Shown piece after piece: positions 52,143-60,870 of a DNA stretch of 64,000 nucleotides (position 1 is its first letter; each line of letters begins with the position of its first letter). The notes under the pieces were generated by a model, which was not told where the DNA came from, ran no database searches, and saw only the letters and a list, made by a program, of their open reading frames with translations. Both the position numbers and the translations under genes were made by a program. The stretch is from Bacillus carboniphilus (GTDB lineage: Bacteria > Bacillota > Bacilli > Bacillales > JC228), in the NCBI RefSeq assembly GCF_039522365.1, contig NZ_BAAADJ010000004.1:124001-188000 (forward strand). The letters are read 5' to 3'.

Positions 52143-53030
52143 TTAATCCTTTACTCCGCCTTCAAGTGCTCCTTTTGCGTAATACCTCAAGATTATAGGG
52201 TACAGGAGCAATAAAGGTACGATTGAGATAATAATGGTCCCTGCTTGTAATGACGCGAAGTCAAGGCTAGCTACCTGATCATAGGATAGTAAGTTTTGTG
52301 CGCCTACTAAGGATGCATTATCTCTTTCAACGACAAATTGTCGTAAAACGACCTGTAACGGCCATTTCCCTGTGTCCGTTAAATAGATGGTCGCGCGGAA
52401 GTACTCATTCCAGTGATACACCCCATAAAATAGACCCATTGTAGCTAGTGCTGGCTTTGATAAAGGCAGCATGATTCTTGTAAAAATACGGAAGTGTCCA
52501 GCACCATCGATTCGTGCGGCTTCCAAAATACTTTCAGGAACATCTTCAAAGAATCTCATCATGATGAACAAGTAAAAGATGTTGATGGTCTTATAAAGGA
52601 TTAAGGATGCATACGTATCCAGTAAGCCTAAATCTTTAACAAGAAGATACTCTGGAATCAAACCTGGTTCAAATACCATAATGACGATCAGGAATATCAT
52701 AACGATTTTTCGGCCAGGGAACTGGGTTCGCGCTAATACATACGCTGTCATCGATGTAAGTAACAAGTTTAGTGCCGTACCTACAACCGTGATGAATAGC
52801 GTATTAAATATACTTTTAACCACTAGAGGGTTTGATAATAGGATTTTATAGTTAATCAAAGAAAATCCTTCAGGAATAATACCTAGCCCACTTAATTCAT
52901 GAACCTTCAGTGGATCTGAAAAGGACATGGCTAGTAAATGAAGAAGCGGAACTAGTACTGTTAGCGAAATTAAAAACAAAATGCTGTATATAATGATGGT
53001 CGATAAACTTAAGCTCTTTAATTTTTTCAT
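52143..53030 (-). CDS. Carbohydrate ABC transporter permease (LplC/YtcP type)
   Basis: A 295-residue protein with six membrane helices and the EAA loop EAARIDGAGHFRIFTRIMLPLSKP, which contacts the ATPase. It is the second permease of a CUT1-type sugar importer. The start has AAAGGAGT. It follows the other permease by 17 nt. With the binding protein at 59.1-60.6 kb it forms the importer of the regulon; no ATPase gene is present in the window. Confidence 0.92.
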   Translation of the reverse strand: MKKLKSLSLSTIIIYSILFLISLTVLVPLLHLLAMSFSDPLKVHELSGLGIIPEGFSLINYKILLSNPLVVKSIFNTLFITVVGTALNLLLTSMTAYVLARTQFPGRKIVMIFLIVIMVFEPGLIPEYLLVKDLGLLDTYASLILYKTINIFYLFIMMRFFEDVPESILEAARIDGAGHFRIFTRIMLPLSKPALATMGLFYGVYHWNEYFRATIYLTDTGKWPLQVVLRQFVVERDNASLVGAQNLLSYDQVASLDFASLQAGTIIISIVPLLLLYPIILRYYAKGALEGGVKD

Positions 53031-53047
53031 CGTCGTTCCACTCCTTT

Positions 53048-53953
53048 CTACCAGACACCTTTTCCGGTAAATCTTTTTGAAATAAAGTGTGTACTTAAGA
53101 TTAAGATAACCCCAATGACACCTTTGAAAAGACTAGCTGCTGTTGCGTAAGCATATTGTCCATTTAAGATACCAATACGATACACATACGTGTCTAAAAT
53201 ATCGATGACACTAATTACAGATGAATTCATCATGTTGAAGACTTGATCGAATCCTGCATTCATGAAAAACCCTAAGTTAAGGATAAATACCGTCATAATC
53301 GTACCGGTTAATGAAGGTAGTGTAATATATCTCATTTGTTGTAGCTTAGATGCTCCATCGATTTTAGCAGCCTCATAAAGGGACGGACTAATCTTCATAA
53401 TAGCAGCCAAATAAATGATGGAATCCCATCCAGCGCTACGCCACATTTCTTGGAATACGAGCACCCATCGGATGTGGTCCTTACTTGTCATGAAATCTAA
53501 GGATGGCATTTGGAAGAAGTTCCTTAGTACGTTTACTCCCCCATCAACAGGATTTAGTAACGCAATCCAAATCCCTGCAATGACAACCCAAGATAGAAAG
53601 TGAGGCAAATACACAATGGACTGTACATATTTTCTAAACTTCCCAACTCGTACCTCATTGATTAAGAGCGAGAGGATAATAGGGATCGGGAAGAAGAATA
53701 CAATTTTCATCACACTAATAATAACTGTATTTTGTAATACATCTATGAACGCAGGAGAACTAAATAGGATCTTGAAATGCTTCCATCCAACCCAAACGTT
53801 ATCCCCTATGATTCGGTAGTCCTGAAAGGCCAGCTTCATTCCAATCAACGGAACCACATGGAAAATCGAGAAATAAACGATGGCCGGTAAAAGCATGGCA
53901 TAAAGGACCCAGTTCGATTTAATTTGCTTGAGTATGCCCTGACTTTTCTTCAT
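53048..53953 (-). CDS. Carbohydrate ABC transporter permease (LplB/YteP type)
   Basis: A 301-residue protein with six helices and the EAA loop YEAAKIDGASKLQQMRYITLPSL. The N-terminal KSNWVLYAMLLPAIVYFSIFHVVPLIGMKLAF is typical of the LplB group, whose systems import complex saccharides or glycosides. It overlaps the PfkB kinase gene by 35 nt, so expression is coupled. The ATG follows AAAAAGGAG. Confidence 0.92.
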   Translation of the reverse strand: MKKSQGILKQIKSNWVLYAMLLPAIVYFSIFHVVPLIGMKLAFQDYRIIGDNVWVGWKHFKILFSSPAFIDVLQNTVIISVMKIVFFFPIPIILSLLINEVRVGKFRKYVQSIVYLPHFLSWVVIAGIWIALLNPVDGGVNVLRNFFQMPSLDFMTSKDHIRWVLVFQEMWRSAGWDSIIYLAAIMKISPSLYEAAKIDGASKLQQMRYITLPSLTGTIMTVFILNLGFFMNAGFDQVFNMMNSSVISVIDILDTYVYRIGILNGQYAYATAASLFKGVIGVILILSTHFISKRFTGKGVW

Positions 53954-54851
53954 CTCGATACTCCTTTTTATTTACAAATTGAGTCACATCTTCTCGGTAG
54001 GGCATTCCCGTTTGGGCACCCTTTTTTGTGACAGAAAGTCCAGCGGCTATGTTTCCAAATTGAATACTTTCTTGAAGGCTCATTCCTTCTGCAATGGCAA
54101 CGGCAAATGCTCCGGAAAAAGTATCCCCAGCTCCCGTTGTATCCACTGGGGTTACCTTCATGGAAGGAACTAAAGTGATGTCAGTTCCATCGAAGAAACG
54201 AACTCCTTCTTCCCCACATGTAATAATCAATTTGTTGGGATACTGCTTCAGCAGCTCTTCCATCGGTTGATTGGTGTTGAAAACGATTTGGTACTCATGC
54301 TCATTTGGTGTTAAGTACGTTATTTTTTCAATCAGCTCAGGTTTTAACAGCTGAGCAGGGGCTGGATTGACAATGATTGTTTTCCCTTGCTCGTATAAAA
54401 GCGGAACCAGGTACTCGAGCATACTGAGCGGCGTTTCTAGCTGAAACACAATGACATCATGTTTGTATAACTCTTGCGCAATGTTTTTTACGTAGTTAAC
54501 GTCCGTATCATTATTGGCACCCGGCACTACAATAATTCGGTTTTCACTCTGACAAAGCTCAATAAAAGCAGCTCCTGTAGGTGATTCTTTTACATATTGA
54601 AGGTTTGCTAGATTGATATTTTCTTTTTCAAGCTTCTTCGCAATAATTTCGCTATTCTCATCATCCCCAAGAGAACCAAATAAGGAAACCTTTCCTCCTA
54701 GGCGAGCAGCTGAAACCGCTTGGTTTGCTCCTTTACCTCCCATGGAGAGGAAAAAATTCTCCCCCAGCACGGTTTCTCCTACCTTAGGGAGCACGCTTGA
54801 CTCTATAAAATAATCCATATTGATACTGCCAACGACGGCTATTCTCTGCAT
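53919..54851 (-). CDS. PfkB-family sugar kinase, ribokinase-like
   Basis: A 310-residue kinase. GSINMDYFIESSVLPKVGETV and GGKGANQAVSAARLGG are the N-terminal PfkB signature; VDTTGAGDTFSGAFAVA near residue 250 holds the anion hole and catalytic Asp. It most resembles ribokinases and would phosphorylate the sugar released by the ARH enzymes; ribose is inferred. An upstream frame extension begins with MIRMMN, but the ATG at 54851 with AGGA 8 nt upstream gives the canonical start. Confidence 0.87.
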   Translation of the reverse strand: MQRIAVVGSINMDYFIESSVLPKVGETVLGENFFLSMGGKGANQAVSAARLGGKVSLFGSLGDDENSEIIAKKLEKENINLANLQYVKESPTGAAFIELCQSENRIIVVPGANNDTDVNYVKNIAQELYKHDVIVFQLETPLSMLEYLVPLLYEQGKTIIVNPAPAQLLKPELIEKITYLTPNEHEYQIVFNTNQPMEELLKQYPNKLIITCGEEGVRFFDGTDITLVPSMKVTPVDTTGAGDTFSGAFAVAIAEGMSLQESIQFGNIAAGLSVTKKGAQTGMPYREDVTQFVNKKEYRDEEKSGHTQAN

Positions 54852-54861
54852 GTTCATCATC

Positions 54862-55173
54862 CTAATCAATCAGTATGTTCATCAAAGGCGCATGCTGCTG
54901 TGCCCCATATACATCGCGATCTCCAACCGTTCCAGAGGAGATATCTCTAAAAATCGTAATCTTAATGCCAAGGGCTTGATCAAAGAAAACTAGATGCTCC
55001 ACTTGGTCTTCTGTTAGATTGTAAAGTTCGCAGATGGTGGGAATGTTGATTTTCCCCGAGTTCTTTACTTTTTCATAACTTTCCTTTGAATCAAAAAAAA
55101 TATCGAAAGTAAGCTCAAAGGGGCCAGCATTTTTACTGCGAAGTACCTTGGCTAATTCATATAATGTCGCCAT
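54862..55173 (-). CDS. DUF4387 protein
   Basis: A 103-residue small protein starting MATLYELAKVLRSKNAGPFE, with the conserved ELTFDIFF and GTVGDRDVYGAQQHAPL segments of DUF4387. These are nearly always paired with DUF1446/AtuA-like proteins, as here, where they are separated by 13 nt; the two probably form one enzyme. The reaction is not established. The ATG at 55173 follows AAGGGGATG; an upstream in-frame start at 55200 is rejected. Confidence 0.85.
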   Translation of the reverse strand: MATLYELAKVLRSKNAGPFELTFDIFFDSKESYEKVKNSGKINIPTICELYNLTEDQVEHLVFFDQALGIKITIFRDISSGTVGDRDVYGAQQHAPLMNILID

Positions 55174-55186
55174 AATCTCATCCCCT

Positions 55187-56539
55187 TTACATGTACTCAA
55201 TTACGAATGGATTTTCGGTAATTTCCATTAGATGATAGACCGAGAATTCGTATACCGGTCCAAATTCCACATCACTTGGCGCAAATGGGAACGCTAGGTT
55301 TCCAGCGGTTGACTTCCGGTTCTCGTATCCATAATGCAGGAAGGTTGAGCGAACACTAGAGCAAATACTGCTGGCTAGCTCTTGTGTTTTGGCTACCACT
55401 TCGAACATGACTCCAATTTCATGACCCGTGAACGGAGCAGATTCTCTAGCTCCGAGGACTCCACTTTTACCATAGTTGTAGAAGTTTATGCTGTAATCCT
55501 CTTCTGGAATGTCTTCGTAATAGTGTTTGACTTGCTCAAGAACAAGATCTTCTATTTCTTCAATATTTTGTGTAAGAATAGGGTCTCGAACACCTGCAAT
55601 AACAAACGTTCTATAGGCAACCCTTCTTGCTCCCTCAAGCTTGATAAAATATTGGTCATTTTTTAGTAGTTTGCTATTTTTAACCTCGACAACACCATCA
55701 CTTACTTGATTGAATTCACATTCGCTGAGGTCGAGTGTAATACCTGGCCCATGAAGAATGAATGGGTGTTCTTTTTCGTAAAATGTATGTGCACTAACAC
55801 TGGTCGTTGAGCACTTCCGGATGGGATTCAATGACTGAACCGTAAAGGAATCTTCTTTTAAAGTTCCTACAATGCAATCCTTTGTTGTTCCTGGTTCTGC
55901 ACATAAAGCACCACATTCTAGAATTTTTCCTAGATGGTAGGCAAGCCCAGGGTCTTTTCCATGATGGATTCCAACGGCTGCGAACGGTGATGGATCGTAT
56001 GCCCGGCCGCAAATAATAATGTCCGCTTCATTTTGCAGTGCCTCCAAGATTGGCTCGTGGCCCATCTGAGCGACGATGTTGTTTGTCTCTTGAATGGCAT
56101 CAGTTGTTAATGCAGATATGTTTGGTGTAAGCGGCTTGATGTGCCCCGCATTATTTGCATTGATAATGGTTTCTTGGTCAAAATCTGCCCAAATCACTGC
56201 CATTTTAGCCTTGAGATTTCTCTCTGTTAGAATTTCTTGAATAATCTCAAGCGTCCACTCAACATGTGGTTTCGCACCAGCACCCCCTGCTGATCCAATA
56301 ACGATCGGGATGTTACGAGGGACACCGTTTTTGATCAGAATATCTAAATCCTTCTTGGTTGCGCGTCGGCTCACAATAGCGACACCTGCACCTAGCTTGT
56401 GAGGGCCAGCATCCGTTGAGCCTGCATCTACCACAATCCCATGAACTTCTTCATCAAATGCGCGGTTAAACGATTCTTCCGGAAATCCATATCCTAAAAT
56501 CCCACAAGGAGAAACAATACGTACGTCACTGCTGGTCAT
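55187..56539 (-). CDS. DUF1446 (AtuA-like) protein
   Basis: A 450-residue cytoplasmic protein of the acyclic terpene utilisation AtuA/DUF1446 family: IVSPCGILGYGFPEES, GIVVDAGSTDAGPHKLG, IVIGSAGGAGAKPH and ADIIICGRAYDPSPFAAVG. It is the first gene of the operon. The frame extends 16 codons upstream, but that part overlaps an operator; the ATG at 56539 with AAGAGG 7 nt upstream is the start. Function of the family is unknown; pairing with DUF4387 and a sugar kinase suggests action on a sugar-derived acid or an aglycone. Confidence 0.85.
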   Translation of the reverse strand: MTSSDVRIVSPCGILGYGFPEESFNRAFDEEVHGIVVDAGSTDAGPHKLGAGVAIVSRRATKKDLDILIKNGVPRNIPIVIGSAGGAGAKPHVEWTLEIIQEILTERNLKAKMAVIWADFDQETIINANNAGHIKPLTPNISALTTDAIQETNNIVAQMGHEPILEALQNEADIIICGRAYDPSPFAAVGIHHGKDPGLAYHLGKILECGALCAEPGTTKDCIVGTLKEDSFTVQSLNPIRKCSTTSVSAHTFYEKEHPFILHGPGITLDLSECEFNQVSDGVVEVKNSKLLKNDQYFIKLEGARRVAYRTFVIAGVRDPILTQNIEEIEDLVLEQVKHYYEDIPEEDYSINFYNYGKSGVLGARESAPFTGHEIGVMFEVVAKTQELASSICSSVRSTFLHYGYENRKSTAGNLAFPFAPSDVEFGPVYEFSVYHLMEITENPFVIEYM

Positions 56540-56572
56540 ATTAAAACCTCTTTCATGGTCAATATACTGATG

Positions 56573-56586
56573 TGTAACCGGTTTCA
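56573..56586. promoter_or_regulatory. LacI-type operator O1 (regulon promoter I)
   Basis: TGTAACCGGTTTCA, centred on the AACCGGTT palindrome, 34 nt upstream of the DUF1446 ATG and 79 bp from a second operator. Confidence 0.75.
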
Positions 56587-56651
56587 TATTTAGCTAAAAA
56601 GGAAGTCCTTCTGGTTATTCCAAACTGGACAGAAGAACTTTCTTTTAAATG

Positions 56652-56665
56652 TGTAACCGGTTCCA
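56652..56665. promoter_or_regulatory. LacI-type operator O2 (regulon promoter I)
   Basis: TGTAACCGGTTCCA, just downstream of the -10 element of promoter I, where a bound repressor would block transcription. Confidence 0.78.
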
Positions 56666-56680
56666 TATTCTATATTACTC

Positions 56681-56709
56681 ATGTTACTCTTACCTAAACC
56701 ACGTGTCAA
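56681..56709 (-). promoter_or_regulatory. Promoter I (DUF1446 operon)
   Basis: On the minus strand TTGACA (56704-56709), a 17-nt spacer and TAACAT (56681-56686), followed 15 nt later by operator O2. The same layout recurs at promoter II. Confidence 0.7.
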
Positions 56710-56721
56710 CCCAAAATTCCG

Positions 56722-57756
56722 TTACTGACTGTCAGCCAAGCTTGTGGCTATATTTTTTAACGACGTCCCTTGCAGCTTCGGGATACATATTCCTTTTAGT
56801 TCATCTAACGTTTCTTTCCAAGTCTCCGGAACAGAAGTAGCTCCCTCATACGCTCCAGACAACGCTCCAACCATAGCCGGCATACTATCAGACTGTTTTG
56901 GCAGTAAGGATGCTAGCTGAATCCCCTGTTGAAGATTTCCTTTCGTACTTAAGAAGATAGAGTAGGCTATCGCTAACGTTTCTGGCGCTATATTTGCATA
57001 GTTATAAACTGCATTTACGACGTGCTTATTCCATTGAGGAACTGCAGCCAGTCCATTTCCGTTTGCCTCTTCTAAAATTCCGAGAGCCAAATCTATTTTT
57101 CTACGAATCCAGGAATTTTCAGGAATATATTTCAATCCTTCTTCTACTACTTCTTCCGGAGAAGCACCCGTTACAGCAACTGCAATACTAGCAGCCATCG
57201 CTTGAGCCGCATACACACCATCCTCAGCATTCGTGATGGAGGCCATTTTTTTAGCAATGTCTGCTGCCTTCTCAGGTTCCCCTTTATATAAAAGTCCAAT
57301 CGGAACAGCGCGTGCAACAGCTCCATCATCATAGTGGTGAGGATTGTCATTCCCTGAAGCTGGCGGAAGGATTCCTTTTTTTATATTTTCAATGGAAGCT
57401 CTCTCACTAACACCGCTCCAGACTTCCTTTTCATCTTCTACTACATATTTCATCCAGCCTTTTAATAATGTTTCTTCTGTAATATCTAAGCCACTTTTGG
57501 CAAGAATTTTTGCTGAAACAACTGCAAACTCTGTATCATCTGTTCCACAATAGTCTAAGATTTCCTCACTCATGGCATGTGTGAATGGTAGTGAAATTTT
57601 ATTGATTCGATGACGGTCCGTAATTTGGCTAAAACTCCATAGACGGTTTCTTCGTTTTGGAGGTAGGACGAGGCTTCTATGATACATGGCTGCAAAGCCA
57701 ACTGAATCACCCATGGCTAACCCTAGAAGAGAACCATACACTTTATCAAATGACAT
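56722..57756 (-). CDS. ADP-ribosylglycohydrolase-family protein with altered metal site (ARH4)
   Basis: A 344-residue ARH-fold protein: GSLLGLAMGDSVGFAAMYH, an intact first metal motif CGTDDTEFAVV and a family C-terminal helix AMVGALSGAYEG. The second motif, which should read like GRDSDT, is PKQSDS here, losing one Asp ligand. It may have altered or no hydrolase activity, or serve as a partner of ARH3. Its ATG shares one base with the ARH3 stop, so the two are translated together. The gene ends before promoter I. Confidence 0.85.
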   Translation of the reverse strand: MSFDKVYGSLLGLAMGDSVGFAAMYHRSLVLPPKRRNRLWSFSQITDRHRINKISLPFTHAMSEEILDYCGTDDTEFAVVSAKILAKSGLDITEETLLKGWMKYVVEDEKEVWSGVSERASIENIKKGILPPASGNDNPHHYDDGAVARAVPIGLLYKGEPEKAADIAKKMASITNAEDGVYAAQAMAASIAVAVTGASPEEVVEEGLKYIPENSWIRRKIDLALGILEEANGNGLAAVPQWNKHVVNAVYNYANIAPETLAIAYSIFLSTKGNLQQGIQLASLLPKQSDSMPAMVGALSGAYEGATSVPETWKETLDELKGICIPKLQGTSLKNIATSLADSQ

Positions 57757-58748
57757 TATACTGCCCCTCCTTGCAAAGTTCGTGTTAAGTCACTTGCGAT
57801 ATCACGAACATCAATTCCTTTAGTAGCTAATACACAACGTCCACGAATAATGTTAATTCGATCCTGCCAAGCCTTAGGGACTACACTTGCACCGTGTAAA
57901 GCTCCAGACAGTGCTCCATTCATTGCTGCAATCGTATCTGAATCTCGTCCGATGTTCACTCCCCCTAGGACAGAAGGAATGTACTCCCCTTTTGCAGCAG
58001 CAAATACGCCGTATGCTAATGGAATCGCTTCTGGCCCCATATCAGCCCAAGGATAGTAGAAAATCGAAACCTTGTTGTAAAGTTCCTCAATCGCATCTTG
58101 AACGTTGTTATATTTACGTCCAATTTCAACGGCTTCCACTATTTTTCTGTAGGTCCAAGAATCTTTAGGGATAGCGTTGATTCCAGCTTCAATTACTTTT
58201 TCCCAGTCAGTGCCAGTCATAGCATAAGCAACACTCGCCGCTACTGCTTGTCCACAGTAAACACCATCTCGGTCGTGGCTGACTCGAGCCTCTATTTCAG
58301 CTAGCCTTGCTGCTTCCTCTGGATTCCCTGCACAGTAAATACCGATTGGAGCAATTCTCATGGCCACCCCATCACTCCACATTTGGTGGTTATCGACCCC
58401 AGTGTTTGGTGCCACGAGTCCCTTTCTTAAATTAAAAATGGCCTCTACCTCACTGAAACCTCCACCTTTAAAGCCACCTTCTTGTGAAACCAGATATTTC
58501 GTCCATTCCTTTGTCATATCTTCGAAGGTTAATTTATTTCCATATTTTAAAATGATTTTTGCCGTTAACATGGTGTATTCGGTATCGTCTGTCCCGACTG
58601 GATCATCTGATACAAAGTCCTCAATCCAGCCAAACTTTTCTCTAATTTCCTCTAAAGCCAATCCCTCTGTCGGAGCCCCTAAGGCGTCACCTACAGATAG
58701 ACCGATTAAACACCCATATACTCTGTCGTACCATTGTTCAAAATTCAA
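57756..58748 (-). CDS. ADP-ribosylglycohydrolase-family protein (ARH3)
   Basis: A 330-residue ARH-fold protein: GCLIGLSVGDALGAPTEG, first metal motif VGTDDTEYTML and second metal motif NIGRDSDTIAAMNGALSGALHG, all Asp ligands kept. It probably hydrolyses a ribosyl or other glycosyl bond. The start is TTG with AAGGAGG 8 nt upstream. It follows the ABC binding-protein gene after a 350-bp gap that holds a GC-rich repeat and a stem-loop, and is coupled to ARH4. Confidence 0.87.
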   Translation of the reverse strand: MNFEQWYDRVYGCLIGLSVGDALGAPTEGLALEEIREKFGWIEDFVSDDPVGTDDTEYTMLTAKIILKYGNKLTFEDMTKEWTKYLVSQEGGFKGGGFSEVEAIFNLRKGLVAPNTGVDNHQMWSDGVAMRIAPIGIYCAGNPEEAARLAEIEARVSHDRDGVYCGQAVAASVAYAMTGTDWEKVIEAGINAIPKDSWTYRKIVEAVEIGRKYNNVQDAIEELYNKVSIFYYPWADMGPEAIPLAYGVFAAAKGEYIPSVLGGVNIGRDSDTIAAMNGALSGALHGASVVPKAWQDRINIIRGRCVLATKGIDVRDIASDLTRTLQGGAV

Positions 58749-58853
58749 ATGAGCAACCTCCTTGTGCAGTAGAACTTTTTTAGTGCAAATTCTTATTAAA
58801 AATGGCTATTTTCGTATATATTGTTCTTATTTTGCACATATGATTTAAGCGCA

Positions 58854-58980
58854 GTTGATTGGAGTGGAAGGTGCTTGACTCCTGCGGGAGGAAGGGACAA
58901 GGGAGACCCCGCAGGAGCGGTAGCGACGAGGAGGCTCCCGGACCGCCCGCGGAAAGCAAGCACCTGCAACGGAAATCAAC
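58854..58980. repeat. GC-rich structured repeat element
   Basis: A block of about 127 bp, much richer in G and C than its surroundings, with complementary ends (GTTGATT/AATCAAC and AGGTGCTT/AAGCACCT) and an inner hairpin CTCCTGCGGG/CCCGCAGGAG. I recognise it as a repeat commonly seen between genes in Bacillaceae; function unknown. It lies between the binding-protein gene and ARH3 inside one regulon. Only one copy is seen in this window. Confidence 0.8.
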
Positions 58981-59065
58981 GACCTATGTTTATGGAACCA
59001 AATGTTGTCTAAAAGCAATAAAGTATGCGAAAACAGCGTTAATAAAAGAGCCTGATTAAAGAAAT

Positions 59066-59087
59066 AGTGGAGAACAGAGTCTCCACT
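59066..59087 (-). terminator. Stem-loop after the ABC binding-protein gene
   Basis: 8-bp stem AGTGGAGA/TCTCCACT with a 6-nt loop, 15 nt after the stop. The T-run is short on the minus strand, so it probably stabilises the binding-protein mRNA or ends only part of the transcripts. Confidence 0.55.
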
Positions 59088-59102
59088 TATCTTTTTTAAC
59101 GA

Positions 59103-60587
59103 TTATTTTAAAGTTTCATTCGCATATTCTGTAATTTGCTCTCCACCTGCACTGTACCAGTCTTCAACAAATGCATCGAAATCAGAGATTGGACGCTTTC
59201 CAGTAATCACATCTGTTGTGAATTCTTTGTACAGATTTTGCATAGCATCCCAGTTTGCTACGTATTCTTCTGGGATAATAAAACTATTATCTTCTGCATA
59301 GAATTCTTGTGCATCCTCAAGAGATTTTGAAGCAGACTCACCCAATAATGGTGTCTTTTCAGATACTGGAGTAGGAGAAGTGAATTCAACTGGCTCCCAG
59401 AATCTTGCAAACCACTCACTGTAATACTTATCAGTAAGCTCAATATTTCCATCTACAATATTGTAGTGTTCACCTTCAAAACCAAATCGGTCAATCATTT
59501 GTCCTTGTGGGCTTGCCATGTAATCTAGAATTTTGAATACAAGCTCTTTATTCTCAGATTGAGAAGAAATCGCAATTCCTCTAGATTCTTTCGTAACATC
59601 AGTAGCACCGTAGCCTTGGAATTCACCTTTTGCTGGTGGAAGCAATACTAATGATGCATCATCTCCATTTACTTGAACCATTTTACCATCGTAAATATCG
59701 ATAACTTTACCAGCTGTACCAGGAATCACTGCTGCTTCACTATCATAGAAAGCTTTTTCTTTTGTATCCCATTGCTTTGTTAAAAATTGAGGATCTAATA
59801 ATCCGTCCGCATATAATTTATGATAAAACTCTAATTTTTCTTTTTGTTGTTGAGAAACTCTTGCGTACTCATACGTACCGTCATCTTTCTTCAACCATGT
59901 TTGGTTAATTCCGAACGCCATGTCAAATGTAAAATCGATTTCAGCGATATCACCTGCAACCGTTAGTGCGTATGCAGGTTTACCATTACCACCTGGTTGC
60001 TTTTCAACTAATTCTTTAAAGAATGCATAGTAATTATCAACAGTTGGGTTTTCCATAAGTGCTGCTGACGTTTCCATTTGGTTAAACCAATCTCCTCTAA
60101 TAACTGGAACTTTTGGAGCTAGAGGCTTAACCCATAGAAGATATGGATAGTTTTCAAGTCTTTGCTCGTTATATGGTTGAATGATATCCTTCAGATATTT
60201 AGAGTCCTCAATATAAGGTCTTAAATCCTCAAGTAATCCTTGCTCTGCAATGGCTTGATCGCCACCTTGGAAATAAATCATATCTGGAATCTCACCACTG
60301 TATAGCAAAAGGTTAAGCTTTTCAGCATAGTTACCTTGTGGAAGATCTACTAATTCAAAATTCACCTTAATATTTTCATCTTCTAATAGCCCTTTTTCAA
60401 TAGCATCAAAATATGGTTCAGATACAGGGTTGGAGCTATTGTCATCTTTCATTACAATTTGAATCGTTGTTGCTTCTCCATCATTGTCTTTGTTATCTTG
60501 CTTTGTATCCTCTTTATCAGGAGAACAAGCAGCTAGTAAGCCCAAAACCATGAATAGGCTTATTAAAAGTAAAAAAGATTTCTTCAT
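59103..60587 (-). CDS. Extracellular sugar-binding lipoprotein (LplA/YtcQ type)
   Basis: A 494-residue lipoprotein with lipobox LAAC near residues 18-21 and a large type 1 solute-binding fold (PDMIYFQGGDQAIAEQGLL, and the VTKESRGIAISSQSENKELV region). Size and pattern match binding proteins of LplABC-like systems for complex glycosides. It supplies the two permeases encoded 5 kb downstream. It is the first gene of transcript II, directly after a promoter with two LacI-type operators. The ATG follows AAGGGGGA. Confidence 0.9.
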   Translation of the reverse strand: MKKSFLLLISLFMVLGLLAACSPDKEDTKQDNKDNDGEATTIQIVMKDDNSSNPVSEPYFDAIEKGLLEDENIKVNFELVDLPQGNYAEKLNLLLYSGEIPDMIYFQGGDQAIAEQGLLEDLRPYIEDSKYLKDIIQPYNEQRLENYPYLLWVKPLAPKVPVIRGDWFNQMETSAALMENPTVDNYYAFFKELVEKQPGGNGKPAYALTVAGDIAEIDFTFDMAFGINQTWLKKDDGTYEYARVSQQQKEKLEFYHKLYADGLLDPQFLTKQWDTKEKAFYDSEAAVIPGTAGKVIDIYDGKMVQVNGDDASLVLLPPAKGEFQGYGATDVTKESRGIAISSQSENKELVFKILDYMASPQGQMIDRFGFEGEHYNIVDGNIELTDKYYSEWFARFWEPVEFTSPTPVSEKTPLLGESASKSLEDAQEFYAEDNSFIIPEEYVANWDAMQNLYKEFTTDVITGKRPISDFDAFVEDWYSAGGEQITEYANETLK

Positions 60588-60745
60588 TTCATTTCCCCCT
60601 TGAATTTAATGATAAATGTGCTGATACTCTTGAGACTGAAAAAGAATGGCAATTCCCCTTTTACAGCAAGTCCTTATCTTGGGTGTCAAAGGCTGCGGGT
60701 ATGCTACCTGTATTTTTCTTCAAATACTCAAAAAATATCAAGATG

Positions 60746-60759
60746 TGGAACCGGTTACA
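60746..60759. promoter_or_regulatory. LacI-type operator O3 (regulon promoter II)
   Basis: TGGAACCGGTTACA, 95 bp from the second operator of this promoter region and 158 nt before the binding-protein ATG. Confidence 0.72.
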
Positions 60760-60840
60760 TATTTCTTTAAAGAAAAACCAAACCAACTTCATCGTTCAGT
60801 TGTGTTGACTTGTATACTCTTATTTTTCAAATCTTGTTTG

Positions 60841-60854
60841 TGTAACCGGTTTCA
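60841..60854. promoter_or_regulatory. LacI-type operator O4 (regulon promoter II)
   Basis: TGTAACCGGTTTCA, placed after promoter II just as O2 is placed after promoter I. Confidence 0.78.
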
Positions 60855-60870
60855 TATTCTTATAGTATTC

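Noticed and set aside
58821-59059. Plus-strand frames across the GC-rich element
   Set aside because: They arise from the structured GC-rich repeat and have no domain or ribosome site.
59066-59087. Complete terminator after the ABC binding-protein gene
   Set aside because: The T-run on the minus strand is short, and ARH3/ARH4 have no promoter of their own visible, so partial read-through is more likely than full termination.
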